DNA of 64,000 nucleotides from Conyzicola nivalis (GCF_014639655.1 NZ_BMGB01000001.1:2124882-2188881), one strand, 5' to 3'; shown: positions 42,913 through 52,107, counted from the stretch's first letter. Numbers and translations: made by a program. The notes: generated by a model from the sequence alone, not told the origin.

Positions 42913-43242
42913 TCAGTGCGGCCAGAGCTCGTCGGGGTCGCGAGGCGGGGGCTCCGGCGGGATCACCAGACCGAGCGCGCGGTTCGCCGAGGCGGACATC
43001 TCTTCGAGCCAGGTCAGGTTGATATCCGGGTCCTTGCTGCCGAGAAACTCGAAGTGGAGCGACAGGGCGGAATGGAACCAGACAGTGCCGTGCCCGCTGC
43101 CGTCGGTGCTCTTGCGTTGCCACGAGTACGCGAAGCTCTCGTTGCGCCGGAGTTTGGTGAGAACGATGATTTTCAGGTGCGCGAGCGTTCGATCGTCGAG
43201 GATGATCGCGTATCGTGCGTCGCCGTAATAGAGCGTGCCCAT
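42913..43242 (-). CDS. DUF7882-like small protein
   Basis: A 109-residue protein starting MGTLYYGDARYAIILDDRTL, with LAHLKIIVLTKLRRNESFAYSW. This family is common in Microbacteriaceae and often wrongly labelled ATP-dependent DNA ligase; no ligase motif is present. GGAG precedes the ATG. It is 42 bp upstream of panD. The name DUF7882 is from memory. Confidence 0.7.
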   Translation of the reverse strand: MGTLYYGDARYAIILDDRTLAHLKIIVLTKLRRNESFAYSWQRKSTDGSGHGTVWFHSALSLHFEFLGSKDPDINLTWLEEMSASANRALGLVIPPEPPPRDPDELWPH

Positions 43243-43346
43243 GGTGCTCCTTCGCCGAGTGGCGGATTGGAATTCGCCGCGGGTCTGGGCGGCGATGCCA
43301 TTTCAGACTATCGGGGTACGGTCGGAGCGTCGAGAAGGAGCCGATC

Positions 43347-44255
43347 GTGAGAGTGAACGTTCTGGGAGTGCCGAGCAGTGCCGGCGCGTACTGCGTCGGC
43401 GTCGAAAAGGCGCCGGCCGCCCTGCGACGAGCCGGGCTCGGCGATGTGCTGGTTGCCGGCGGCGCCGAGGTCATGGACGCGGGCGACCTCACCACGCGCA
43501 GGTGGAAGCCCGACCGCGAACACCCGCACGTGCAGAATCTCGGTGAAGAGGTGGCGTCGATGCGGGAACTCGCCGACGTGGCATCCATTCTTCTCGCCGA
43601 AGGCGAACTCCTGCTCGTACTGGGCGGAAGCTGCACGGTCGCGTTCGGCGTCTGCGCGGCCGTCGCGCGGCGGGGAGGCAGCCCGAGCATCGTCTACATC
43701 GACCGGCACCTCGATCTGAACACGCCCAGCTCGACGACCGAGGGGTCGCTCAGCTGGATGGGGATGGCCCACGCGCTCGGCCTCGACGGCGCCGCGAGCG
43801 AGCTGGTCGAAGCCACCCAGGACACCGCGATTCTCGAGCCCTCCCGACTGGTCTACCTCGGAGTCGACGCGGCGACCGAGTGGGAGCGCGACCGGGTGAG
43901 AGACCTCGGCATCACCGTCGTTCCGCAGGCCGAGCTCACCGACCATCCCCGGCGGGCGGCACTGGCTGCGTGGAAGGCGCTCCCGACCGGTCCGTTCGTG
44001 GTGCACCTCGACGTCGACGTGCTCGATTTTCTCGACGCCCCGCTCGCCGAGAACGTCAACGGACGAAACAGCGGGCCGACGCTGGCCCAGCTCGAGCCCG
44101 CGCTGTCGGAGCTGCTGCGGCACCCCGACTGCGTGGCCCTGTCGATCGGTCAGCTCGATCCGGCGCACGCGGTTTCGGATGACACGGCGCTACCGCGACT
44201 CGTCGCGGTGCTCGCCTCGGCTATTGCCGCGCGTCAGCTCACCGAAGCTGGCTGA
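43347..44255 (+). CDS. arginase/ureohydrolase family protein with altered metal site
   Basis: A 302-residue ureohydrolase-fold protein. The three signatures are recognisable but modified. The first, normally GGDHS, reads LGGSCTVAFG (Ser95, Cys96), so the first Mn-ligand His is replaced. The second is YIDRHLDL (Asp119, His121, Asp123), and the third is VVHLDVDVLD (Asp222, Asp224). GAGAAGGAG precedes the GTG at 43347. It may bind one or two metals but need not be an arginase. Its end overlaps trkA by 17 bp (convergent). Confidence 0.75.
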   Translation: MRVNVLGVPSSAGAYCVGVEKAPAALRRAGLGDVLVAGGAEVMDAGDLTTRRWKPDREHPHVQNLGEEVASMRELADVASILLAEGELLLVLGGSCTVAFGVCAAVARRGGSPSIVYIDRHLDLNTPSSTTEGSLSWMGMAHALGLDGAASELVEATQDTAILEPSRLVYLGVDAATEWERDRVRDLGITVVPQAELTDHPRRAALAAWKALPTGPFVVHLDVDVLDFLDAPLAENVNGRNSGPTLAQLEPALSELLRHPDCVALSIGQLDPAHAVSDDTALPRLVAVLASAIAARQLTEAG

Positions 44256-44931
44256 ACGACTCGACCTTGTTGTTCTGCCCGGCGATGAGGATGAGGTCGC
44301 CCGCCTCGATCACCGTCTCGAGCGTCGTGTAGTCCCAGCCCTTGCCCTCGCGGTAGAAGGCGGTCACGGTGACCCCGTAGGTCGCACGCACTCGCGACTG
44401 CCCGAGGGGGATTCCGACGATGGCCTTCGGCGGGGTCGTCTTTACCAACGCGAAGTCGTCGCCGACCTCCACGTAGTCCTGCATGGCACCGCGAACGAGG
44501 TGGGCGACCCGCTGCCCCATGTCCTTCTCGGGGTACACGATGTGGTGCACTCCGAGCTGCCCGAGGATCTCGCCGTGCGGATCGCTGACCGCCTTCGCCC
44601 AGATGGTGGGGATCTTCATCTTGAGCAGGATGGAGGCGGTGAGGATGCTGGCCTGGATGTCGCCGCCGATGGCGACCACCACCCGGTCGAACTCGTGCAC
44701 GGCGAGCTGGCGGAGGGTCTCCTCCTTCGTGGAGTCGGCCCGCACGACGTGGGTGAGCAGGCCGTTGTGGGCCTGCACGATGTCTTCCGAGCCGTCGATG
44801 CCGAGAACCTCGGTGCCCTTGGCCATCAACTCGAGCGCGAGGGCGCTGCCGAATCGGCCGAGCCCGATGACCGCCACCGAGTCCGCTTCTGCGATGCGGG
44901 TCGACGGCGGACGGAGCGAAAACTTAACCAA
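44239..44931 (-). CDS. trkA: Trk/Ktr regulatory subunit with RCK domains (second copy)
   Basis: A 230-residue RCK protein. VAVIGLGRFGSALALELM is the nucleotide-binding loop, and GIPLGQSRVRATYGVTVTAFYREGK starts RCK_C. The first 15 residues are a short polar leader. It overlaps trkH by 8 bp. It is homologous to but distinct from the copy at 24315. Confidence 0.9.
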   Translation of the reverse strand: MVKFSLRPPSTRIAEADSVAVIGLGRFGSALALELMAKGTEVLGIDGSEDIVQAHNGLLTHVVRADSTKEETLRQLAVHEFDRVVVAIGGDIQASILTASILLKMKIPTIWAKAVSDPHGEILGQLGVHHIVYPEKDMGQRVAHLVRGAMQDYVEVGDDFALVKTTPPKAIVGIPLGQSRVRATYGVTVTAFYREGKGWDYTTLETVIEAGDLILIAGQNNKVESFSQLR

Positions 44932-46324
44932 TGATCGGCCTTTCCTTGGGGAGCTCGTAGGTGATGCGGCGATCGGCGAGGGCCAACCCCGAGGCGAAGG
45001 TGATCGGTCCGAGCCGGCCGATGAACATGAGCAGGATGAGGATGACCTGCCCGGCGGGCGGCAGGTCTGCCGTGATGCCGGTGGAGAGGCCGACTGTTCC
45101 GAACGCGGAGACCACCTCGAAGAGGAGGCGGTCGAGCGTGACGTCGGTGATCAGCATCAGCGTGACCGTGGCGGTCACGACCACGCCGACCGCCAGCAAG
45201 ACGACCGTGATCGCCTCGCGATGCACCGAGCGCGGAAGCCTCTTGCCGAAGACGTTCACGGCGCCCTCGCCGCGCAGCTCGGTGACGAGAATGAAGAACA
45301 GCACGGCGAAGGTGGTGATCTTGATGCCGCCGGCGGTGCCGGCGGGACCGCCACCGATCAGCATGAGCACGTCCATGCCGATCCAGCTGGCGGGATCCAT
45401 GGCGCCGATGTCGATGCTGTTGAACCCCGCGGTGCGGGTCTGCACCGAGGTGAAGAAGCCGGCCAGCAGCTTCTGCGGCCACTCCATGGCTCCGAGCGTG
45501 GCCGGATTCGACCACTCGATGGCGGTGATGTACACGGTGCCGGCGACCAGGAGCGTGATCGTGCCGGCGAGCACGATCCGGGTGTTCATGGTCCACTTCA
45601 GCGTGTGACGGAGGTGCTTGCGCAGCTGCATGATGACCGGGAACCCGATACCGCCGAGGATGATCGCCGCGGCGATCGGCAGGCAGATGAACGGGTCGAG
45701 GGCGTAGGGCACGAGGTTATCGCTGAACAGCGAGAATCCGGCATTGTTGAACGCCGATACGGAGTGGAAGACCGCGAGCCAGACGGCCCGCCCGATCGGC
45801 TCACCGTAGCCCAGCGAGAAGCGGAGGAACAACAGCACCGCCACGGCGCCCTGGATCACGAGCGTGATGCGCGCCACCCGCCCGAGCAGTCCCGACACGT
45901 CGTCGAGGCCGAAACTGTGCGCCTCGGTCGCCGTGGTCAGCCGCGAGCGCAGCGAGATTTTGCGCAGAACGGCGAGGCCGACGAGCGAGGCGAACGTCAT
46001 GATGCCGAAGCCGCCCACCTGGATGAGCGCGAGAATGACCACCTGGCCGAACGGCGTCCAGAAGGTGGCCGTGTCCACCACGACGTGTCCCGTCACACAC
46101 ACCGCGGAGGTGGCGGTGAACAATGCCTCGAGGAACGAGGCTCCGCCCTCACCGACCTTGGAGATCGGCAGCATGAGCAGCGCCGTTCCTAAGGCGATCG
46201 CCAGCCCGAATGCCGCGACGATGGTCCTGGCGGGGCGAAGCCGGGAGCGGCGCACCGCTGATGCGGCTTCGGTTCGATTGGCGGATGACACGCCCACCAC
46301 CTTATGTGCGCCGGAGACCTTCAT
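44924..46324 (-). CDS. trkH: Trk/Ktr potassium uptake channel subunit (second copy)
   Basis: A 466-residue TrkH/KtrB protein with pore motifs LFTATSAVCVTGHVVVDT, FNNAGFSLF, QTRTAGFNSIDIG and SAFGTVGLSTGI. The basic N-terminal 40 residues precede the first span. It is translationally coupled to trkA downstream and 30 bp from nhaA. Together they form a second K+ system near a Na+/H+ antiporter. Confidence 0.92.
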   Translation of the reverse strand: MKVSGAHKVVGVSSANRTEAASAVRRSRLRPARTIVAAFGLAIALGTALLMLPISKVGEGGASFLEALFTATSAVCVTGHVVVDTATFWTPFGQVVILALIQVGGFGIMTFASLVGLAVLRKISLRSRLTTATEAHSFGLDDVSGLLGRVARITLVIQGAVAVLLFLRFSLGYGEPIGRAVWLAVFHSVSAFNNAGFSLFSDNLVPYALDPFICLPIAAAIILGGIGFPVIMQLRKHLRHTLKWTMNTRIVLAGTITLLVAGTVYITAIEWSNPATLGAMEWPQKLLAGFFTSVQTRTAGFNSIDIGAMDPASWIGMDVLMLIGGGPAGTAGGIKITTFAVLFFILVTELRGEGAVNVFGKRLPRSVHREAITVVLLAVGVVVTATVTLMLITDVTLDRLLFEVVSAFGTVGLSTGITADLPPAGQVILILLMFIGRLGPITFASGLALADRRITYELPKERPIIG

Positions 46325-46354
46325 CCGCGCGAACCGCGAACCGCGCGCCCACGA

Positions 46355-47626
46355 TCAGCGGAGCGCGCGATAGTGCCTGTCGCGCAGCGCGAGCATGGTC
46401 CCGCCGATCGTGGCGGCGATCAGCGACCCGGCGAGCACTCCCACCTTCACGTGGTCGTCGGACTCGCTGCCTGCCCCGAACGAGAGCTCGCCCACCAGAA
46501 GCGACACGGTGAACCCGATGCCGGCCACGAACGCCATGCCCACCATGTCGATCCACTTGATCGACGGGTCGATGCGCAGGCCCGGGATCCTGGTGACCAG
46601 GAAGGTCGTCGCGGTGATCCCGATGGCCTTGCCGAGCACGAGTCCGGCGATGATGCCGAGGGCGATGGTGTCCTGCAGCGAATCCACCAGCCCGCCGATG
46701 CCGCCGACGGCGACTCCCGCGGAGAAGAACGCGAAGAGCGGCACGGCGACGGCCGTGGACACGACGCTCCATCGGTCGGCGAAGTGTGCTGCGAGACCGT
46801 CGTAGAGCTGGCGGCCCGACGCGTCCACACCGGCTTTCACACGGGCGCGCTTCGTGGCGACCACGGGAACCATAAAGCCGAGGAGCACGCCGGCGACAGT
46901 GGCGTGGATTCCGGACGCGTGGATCAGCGCCCAGGTGATGACTCCGAGCGGGATGAGGAGCCACCACGACCTCACGCCGCGCTGCACGGCCACCGCGAAC
47001 GCGGCGAGCGGGGTGAGCGCGAGGCTCAGGGGCACGAAGGCGATTTCGTCCGTATAGAAGACGGCAATGATCGAGATAGCGAGCAGATCGTCGACGACGG
47101 CGAGGGTGAGCAGGAACGTGCGCAGCGCCGGGGGGAGGTTGCGACCGACAACCGCGATGACGGCCACCGCGAACGCGATGTCGGTCGCGGCCGGAATAGC
47201 CCACCCCCGCAGTGCATCGCCGCCCGATTGGAGGTTCACGAGCACGTAGATCAGCGCGGGTACCGCGACACCGCCCGCTGCCGCGGCGATTGGCACGATC
47301 GCCGTCTGGAAATCGCGGAGTTTGCCGACGACGAACTCTTCCTTCAACTCCAGCCCGACGACGAAGAAGAAGATCGCGAGCAGCCCGTCGGCCGCCCATG
47401 CCCCGACACTGAGGTTGAGGTGCAGCGCCTCGGGCCCGAAGGTGAAGTCGCGCAGGCCGTTGTAGAAACCGACTGCGCCGGTGTTGGCGAGGATGAGCGC
47501 GAGCACGGTAGCGCCGAGCAGCAGAGCCCCGCCGACGGTGTCTTTGCCGAGGGTTTGGTGGATGCCGCGCCAGATGGAATGGGGCGCCTGGTCTTCGGGG
47601 AGCGCGTTCGGGTTGTGGTGGGTCAC
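46355..47626 (-). CDS. nhaA: Na+/H+ antiporter
   Basis: A 423-residue NhaA with about 12 spans. The conserved core is [18 protein letters not shown] (with the paired aspartates region [18 protein letters not shown]). [26 protein letters not shown] is the dimer hairpin. It exports Na+ for H+ at high pH or salinity. It lies upstream of trkH on the same strand. Confidence 0.92.
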   Translation of the reverse strand: MTHHNPNALPEDQAPHSIWRGIHQTLGKDTVGGALLLGATVLALILANTGAVGFYNGLRDFTFGPEALHLNLSVGAWAADGLLAIFFFVVGLELKEEFVVGKLRDFQTAIVPIAAAAGGVAVPALIYVLVNLQSGGDALRGWAIPAATDIAFAVAVIAVVGRNLPPALRTFLLTLAVVDDLLAISIIAVFYTDEIAFVPLSLALTPLAAFAVAVQRGVRSWWLLIPLGVITWALIHASGIHATVAGVLLGFMVPVVATKRARVKAGVDASGRQLYDGLAAHFADRWSVVSTAVAVPLFAFFSAGVAVGGIGGLVDSLQDTIALGIIAGLVLGKAIGITATTFLVTRIPGLRIDPSIKWIDMVGMAFVAGIGFTVSLLVGELSFGAGSESDDHVKVGVLAGSLIAATIGGTMLALRDRHYRALR

Positions 47627-47733
47627 ACTGCTGCCTTCGCTGGGAATTCACGGGTCGGTCGTATCGTGAGCGGTCGAAAAACCCACCCGCCGACCAGACT
47701 TCCCGGCACACCAGCAGCAACATTACCGCCGTT

Positions 47734-47746
47734 TAGGCTGGAGTTA
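47734..47746 (+). promoter_or_regulatory. leaderless -10 box of the cupin gene
   Basis: TAGGCT at 47734-47739 ends six bases before the ATG at 47746, and no Shine-Dalgarno is present. Confidence 0.4.
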
Positions 47747-48123
47747 TGGATCTTCTCGAGCCGACCAGCATCCGATCCGAACTCGACCAGGTCTCCGACT
47801 ATTGGACGCCACGGGTGGTGGGCCGCGTCAATGACCAGTACGTCAAGGTGGCAAAGCTTCTGGGCGAGCTGGTGTGGCACGCTCACGACAACGAAGACGA
47901 GATGTTCATCGTCGTCTACGGCAACCTCCGCATCCAGCTCGAAGGTGATCGCGAGGTGGCGCTCGGCGCGGGCGATTTCTACGTCGTGCCGAAGGGCGTC
48001 CAGCACAATCCCGTCGCCGCGGAGGAGGTCGGAATCGTGCTCATCGAGACGGTCACCACCGCCCACACCGGCGACGTCGTGGTCGAGGGAACCGTGCCGA
48101 TCGAGCGGCAGCTCGGCGCCTGA
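47746..48123 (+). CDS. cupin-domain protein
   Basis: A 125-residue single cupin. Motif 1 is LVWHAHDNEDEMFIVVYGNLRIQLEG (HxH and Glu ligands) and motif 2 is FYVVPKGVQHNPVA. This form is common among small mannose-6-phosphate-isomerase-like cupins. It stands alone between nhaA (divergent) and the XRE gene. Confidence 0.82.
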   Translation: MDLLEPTSIRSELDQVSDYWTPRVVGRVNDQYVKVAKLLGELVWHAHDNEDEMFIVVYGNLRIQLEGDREVALGAGDFYVVPKGVQHNPVAAEEVGIVLIETVTTAHTGDVVVEGTVPIERQLGA

Positions 48124-48226
48124 TATCGCGACGCACTCCGCGTCGAGAAGGTGGGCAACGACCTGATCGCGCCGGTCGCGCGCCCGGGGCGGTGCGGGCG
48201 TGCGACCCGGATCCGGTGATCTCTGC

Positions 48227-48267
48227 GTCAAGGATCCTTGACATTGAATGTCAAGGATCCTTAACAT
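48227..48267 (+). promoter_or_regulatory. promoter with tandem palindromic operators upstream of XRE gene
   Basis: GTCAAGGATCCTTGAC (48227-48242) is a perfect 16-bp palindrome. A second near-copy, GTCAAGGATCCTTAAC, occupies 48250-48265, 23 bp centre to centre. They overlap a -35 TTGACA (48238-48243) and a -10 TAACAT (48262-48267) that ends six bases before the ATG at 48274. The arrangement predicts autorepression of a leaderless mRNA. Confidence 0.7.
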
Positions 48268-48273
48268 TGGGTC

Positions 48274-48507
48274 ATGGCTTCCCATCGTGTCATTCCAGCT
48301 GCGGAGAACCCGATACGCGAGCGCCGCAGAGAACGCCGTGTCACGCAGGCCGAGCTCGCTGACTTCGTGGGCGTCAGCCGGCAGACGATTATCGCCATCG
48401 AGCAGGGCGACTACGCCCCGTCGGTGTACCTCGCGCTGCGTATCGCCCGATCGCTGGGCGGCACCGTCGAAGAGCTATTCACGAAAGAGACCGGAGAAAA
48501 CACATGA
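48274..48507 (+). CDS. XRE-family HTH regulator
   Basis: A 77-residue Cro/CI-type DNA-binding protein: IRERRRERRVTQAELADFVGVSRQTIIAIEQGDYAPSVYLALRIA. No sensor domain. It has ATGA overlap with a membrane-protein gene; such XRE/membrane pairs are common and often autoregulated. Tandem palindromes on its own promoter support this. Confidence 0.88.
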   Translation: MASHRVIPAAENPIRERRRERRVTQAELADFVGVSRQTIIAIEQGDYAPSVYLALRIARSLGGTVEELFTKETGENT

Positions 48508-49058
48508 CCACCAATCGAAAGCTCTTGGACCGGTTCACCGAACGGGTCATGGATCTCGACAGCCCCGCCTACGGCGACGAGCGGGAACGCGCCGTGTCCA
48601 TGGAGGCGAGCACCTTCGGCCTGACGGCGGGCCTCTACGTCGGACTCCTTGCCGCGGCACTGTTCTCCTTCTTTGGACTCGTGCTCCTTCCCGTGGTCCT
48701 CCTCGTCTTCTCCGTTCTGCCGTCCGCCGTAGCCACCTGGTACGCGCGCCGACAGGGCGTCAACCTGCACAAGCTCGCCGAGAACGCCGGATCCCGATCG
48801 ACCATGGTCGCCATCGCCATCTACGGTGTGGCCCTGATGCTCACCTTCGCCGCGATGGCGTACACCGTCTTCGCCGGCCAACCGCTCATCTCTGCGCCGC
48901 CGATCGAGGTAACGCCAGGCGAAGGTTTTCTCGGGGGCATGGCCCAGGGCGCAGTCATAGGCGGGATGGTCGGCGGGCTCGCCGCCATTGTTGGCGGCGC
49001 ACTCTCGTTCCGCCGGGCCAACCGCCGTCGCAGGTCGGGTTCCTCCACGGAGTCCTGA
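48504..49058 (+). CDS. multi-span membrane protein partnered with XRE regulator
   Basis: A 184-residue protein with a polar N-terminus and four hydrophobic segments (LTAGLYVGLLAAALFSFFGL, VLLPVVLLVFSVLPSAVATW, TMVAIAIYGVALMLTFAAMAY, GMVGGLAAIVGGALSF). Coupled to the XRE gene by 4-bp overlap. It resembles small DUF membrane proteins found with such regulators; function unknown. Confidence 0.65.
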   Translation: MTTNRKLLDRFTERVMDLDSPAYGDERERAVSMEASTFGLTAGLYVGLLAAALFSFFGLVLLPVVLLVFSVLPSAVATWYARRQGVNLHKLAENAGSRSTMVAIAIYGVALMLTFAAMAYTVFAGQPLISAPPIEVTPGEGFLGGMAQGAVIGGMVGGLAAIVGGALSFRRANRRRRSGSSTES

Positions 49059-49290
49059 CCCGGGCGGACCGCCGCCCAGGCGTCGCGTCTGTCATTGTCC
49101 CTTGCCATTCAACTTGGCGTTGTGCCAGTTAGCTAGTCGCAGAACATCCCCGGAATTCCGGGCCGATGCGCCAATGTTCAGCGACGGACACAGCGGGTGG
49201 TTTCGATCCATTCCGTCATCGCGTCCAGATTGTGGGACCACCAGAGGGTGAGCCCACAATCCTGCGCGGGTTGCAGCTCACGTGGTCAGA

Positions 49291-50850
49291 TCAGCTGACC
49301 GACTGAATGCCTTCGCTGTTTCCGCGACGGCGGCGAACCACCAGCAGAACTCCACCGGCGAGCAGCATCAGTCCGGTGCCCAGCGCCCCAGCCGCGATCT
49401 CTCCGCCCGTAGCGGCTAGCGCGCCAGCCGCCACGGGCGCCACCTCGTTACCGGCGGCGACCTCGGCTGCCGATGAGGGATTCGCAGCCTCGGTCGGGGG
49501 GATGTCGCCCACCGGGTTCGTCGTGCACTCCGGAAGCCCGCCTTCACCGGGCGTGCACTCGGTTCCGGGGGGCGGGGCCGGTGTTCCGAAGGGCGGGGTG
49601 CCGGGAGGCGGCGTCGGGGTTCCAGGGTCGATCGCCACGGTCACCAACGTCGTGACCGCACTCTCGACGGCGGCGGTTTCGGCTGAACGGGCCGAACCCG
49701 TGTTGATGATCTGACGAGCATCTACGTCTGTCTGCGAAACAACGAGAGACGCGGTCAGCACGCAGGCGGCATCCGGCGCAACTGTCGCGCAGGTCTCCGA
49801 GTCTCGGGTGAGCACGTCGTCGACGACGACATCTGTCAGGGCCAGCTCGCCTGTGTTCAACGCCGTCAAGGAGTAAGTCAGCGTGTCGCCGAGGGTGACG
49901 GACCCCGAGCCATCGGCGTCGGCGTTGCCGATGAGTTCCTTGGTGAAGGTCAGGGCCGCTACGGGACAGATGCCGGAGTCCTGTCGCGAGGTCGCGCCGT
50001 AAAGGGCCAGATCGGACGCGGCCTCGACGGTGACCGGCACCGGCGCCTCTGACGGGTCGGTCGGTATCTCGTCGATCGAGAGGATCTCGCCGGTGGCCGA
50101 CGCGAGATAGATGCGCCCTCCCGACTGCGCAGCACCGAACGAGAGTGGTACTTCTCCGACGATCGAGCTGGTGCCTGCGGCGAGATCGAAGAGCACCAGG
50201 AAGCTGCGCGAGTTGCCGTCGTGGCCGATCCCCAGGATCAGACCCGAGTCCAGCGTGAGGAAGTCACCAGACGATGCGAGATACGAGACGCCGTCCGCCA
50301 GCATCGGGAACTCGGCGGCGGCGGAGAGCTCGGCCGTCACCGGGTCGAGATACCAGATGCTTGTGTACGCGTTGCCGGAGGTGAGCAGACGCCCGTCTGC
50401 GGTCGCCGAGAGCGAGTTGAGCCAATTGTCTTCGAAGGGCGGCGTGCCGTCGTCGAACATTACCGGACCGACATCGGTGGATGCTCCCGTCGTGGGGTCG
50501 ATAGTGAACAGATGCTGCGATGCCTCCCAGTCGACGCCGTAGAGCAACGTCTCGTCGGCATTCCAGGCGAGGTCACCGAACGGTCGGTCGAGGTAGATCG
50601 TGTTCTCTAGCGTGAGCGCACCCGTCAGAGGAGCGACACCATACCTTTGCAGCTCGAGCGGATCCTCACCGCTGTTGACGAAGATGTCGGCCGCTACACA
50701 GTTCTCGGCGACAGCGGCGGGCTGCACCGCAGCGGCGGCTGGTGTCACAGCGGTCCCGGCAGCAACGAGTGCGATCGACGACGCGATCAACTGGGCCGTC
50801 GCCGTCCGCCGCGCGTGTCCGAAACGCGATGGGTGAGTTGTCTTGGGCAT
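49291..50850 (-). CDS. surface protein with propeller-like and DUF11-type domains, LAATG anchor
   Basis: A 519-residue exported protein. The signal peptide covers about residues 1-41. Residues of about 60-300 show repeated blades (LAWNADETLLYGVDW, LSATADGRLLTSGN, GRIYLASATGEILSI). Residues of about 305-410 resemble a DUF11/DUF7507 beta-sandwich (LTYSLTALNTGELALTDVVV). A Pro-rich spacer, LAATG, a hydrophobic span and VVRRRRG make a sorting signal, so sortase anchoring is likely. A related protein lies at 52108-55347, with an AraC regulator between them. Confidence 0.75.
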   Translation of the reverse strand: MPKTTHPSRFGHARRTATAQLIASSIALVAAGTAVTPAAAAVQPAAVAENCVAADIFVNSGEDPLELQRYGVAPLTGALTLENTIYLDRPFGDLAWNADETLLYGVDWEASQHLFTIDPTTGASTDVGPVMFDDGTPPFEDNWLNSLSATADGRLLTSGNAYTSIWYLDPVTAELSAAAEFPMLADGVSYLASSGDFLTLDSGLILGIGHDGNSRSFLVLFDLAAGTSSIVGEVPLSFGAAQSGGRIYLASATGEILSIDEIPTDPSEAPVPVTVEAASDLALYGATSRQDSGICPVAALTFTKELIGNADADGSGSVTLGDTLTYSLTALNTGELALTDVVVDDVLTRDSETCATVAPDAACVLTASLVVSQTDVDARQIINTGSARSAETAAVESAVTTLVTVAIDPGTPTPPPGTPPFGTPAPPPGTECTPGEGGLPECTTNPVGDIPPTEAANPSSAAEVAAGNEVAPVAAGALAATGGEIAAGALGTGLMLLAGGVLLVVRRRRGNSEGIQSVS

Positions 50851-50961
50851 CTATTTTCCTTCTGTACGGCACTGGCGGATTCGAAGTGGTCGACCCGTCC
50901 GTCGCTCCACGGATTCAAACTGACGGATAAGCGGGTGAGTCCTCTGTCATACTCAGCGAGT

Positions 50962-51001
50962 CCGCGGCGCCTTTCGCTTCCCCTAGCTCGGGGCGCCGCG
51001 G
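50962..51001. terminator. GC-rich inverted repeat after the AraC gene
   Basis: CCGCGGCGCC (50962-50971) and GGCGCCGCGG (50992-51001) pair perfectly across a 20-base loop, about 70 bp after the AraC stop and 110 bp before the start of the next minus-strand gene. No T-tract; terminator role is likely but unproven. Confidence 0.45.
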
Positions 51002-51070
51002 CATTCCGTGCACTAAGGGGTCCAAGCGAAAGCGGCGGACGGACACGTCCGCTGCAGACTGTCAGCCGGG

Positions 51071-51919
51071 CTACTCCGCGGGATTCTCTGTTGTGGCTCT
51101 GCTGCGCGCGCGGTTGAGTTGCCGTGCGGAGGTGAAGCCCACGCGTTCAGCTAGGTCTGAGGCCGACATCGTTTCGATCGCGGATACCTGGTCGGCTTCG
51201 GTCACACGCCGACGTTCGATCTCGCGTCGTGGTGTGGTGCCCATGCGACTGAAGGCGTCCTGCAGCGTGCGGATGCTCACAGTCGTTTCTTTGGCCAGAC
51301 GAACCGCTGTGAATGCAGGGTCGCGGAATTGGGCTTCGATTGCGACTATCGCGGCCATGAAGAGTCCGTCCCGGTGCTGCGCCATGTTGTCGTGGCGCCC
51401 GGTGCCGTGTTCCAGCACGGCACCGAAGAGGTTCTCTAACGAGAGAGCGAGGTGACGTCGCGCCGTCTCGCTGGTAGGCGCCGGGGCTTTGACCAGGGCG
51501 TTCGTTATGGAGGTGAGTGCCTCCACTGGTGCGCCGCCGGTCGGTATCGGTTCGCCGTACCGAAACTTGGACCGTCCCGGGTGCAGGAACGTGGGCTCGA
51601 GGTGCCAGACGAAGCGGGCGGTTTCCGTGAGGGTGCGCGCCGTGGTGGGTGCTTCACCGTCCAGGAGGATGAGCGAGCCCGCCTCGGTCGTTACCGTGTT
51701 CCCGTCGACGTCGAGCTCGAAGCCTCCCTCCATAGTCAGGACCGCGTAGGTCCGCGTGGGTGCCGTGGTCAGGGCGTAGCCTGCCGACCGGGACCACGCG
51801 TGTCCCAGACCGAATCGGGGATGCTGCGCGATCTCCGCTACCAAGGACGGGTCTATGTGCCCGCGAGGATGCCATCCGAAATCGTCGCACTTCTCTGCGG
51901 CCGCAATCCCCATCGTCAT
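51071..51919 (-). CDS. AraC-family transcriptional regulator
   Basis: About 282 residues from the ATG at 51919, chosen because a GGGGGG run lies six bases upstream; ATGs at 51925 and 51913 are also possible. The N-terminal half has a cupin-like ligand-binding pattern (YAVLTMEGGFELDVDGNTV). The C-terminal AraC HTH covers about the last 100 residues (FTAVRLAKETTVSIRTLQDAFSRMGTTPRREIE, then VSAIETMSASDLAERVGFTSARQLNRA). It lies between two surface-protein genes and may control them. Confidence 0.8.
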   Translation of the reverse strand: MTMGIAAAEKCDDFGWHPRGHIDPSLVAEIAQHPRFGLGHAWSRSAGYALTTAPTRTYAVLTMEGGFELDVDGNTVTTEAGSLILLDGEAPTTARTLTETARFVWHLEPTFLHPGRSKFRYGEPIPTGGAPVEALTSITNALVKAPAPTSETARRHLALSLENLFGAVLEHGTGRHDNMAQHRDGLFMAAIVAIEAQFRDPAFTAVRLAKETTVSIRTLQDAFSRMGTTPRREIERRRVTEADQVSAIETMSASDLAERVGFTSARQLNRARSRATTENPAE

Positions 51920-52107
51920 ATTCATCCCCCCACTTACGATCATGCACCAACCCGCGTCGAACTGGATAAACAAGGGGGTGAAGAGCCATTTCGCGCAGGG
52001 ATCGAAGCCATTAAGCGCAGGATTCGCCGGACGCATCTGAATAACACTCGTTCTAACGCAACACTGATCTTTGCGGCGGTTATGCCGTTGACGAGCTAGG
52101 GGATCAG

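Noticed and set aside
42913-43242. ATP-dependent DNA ligase label often given to this family
   Set aside because: The 109-residue protein has no KxDG nucleotidyltransferase motif or ligase domain; the label is not supported.
46304-48166. 620-codon plus-strand frame opposite nhaA
   Set aside because: It is antisense of NhaA and then enters an alternative frame of the cupin gene; composition is low-complexity His/Asp/Glu/Arg.
49149-49162. CCCGGAATTCCGGG palindrome between the XRE operon and the surface protein
   Set aside because: A single 14-bp palindrome with no T-tract and no promoter near; too little to call a terminator or operator.
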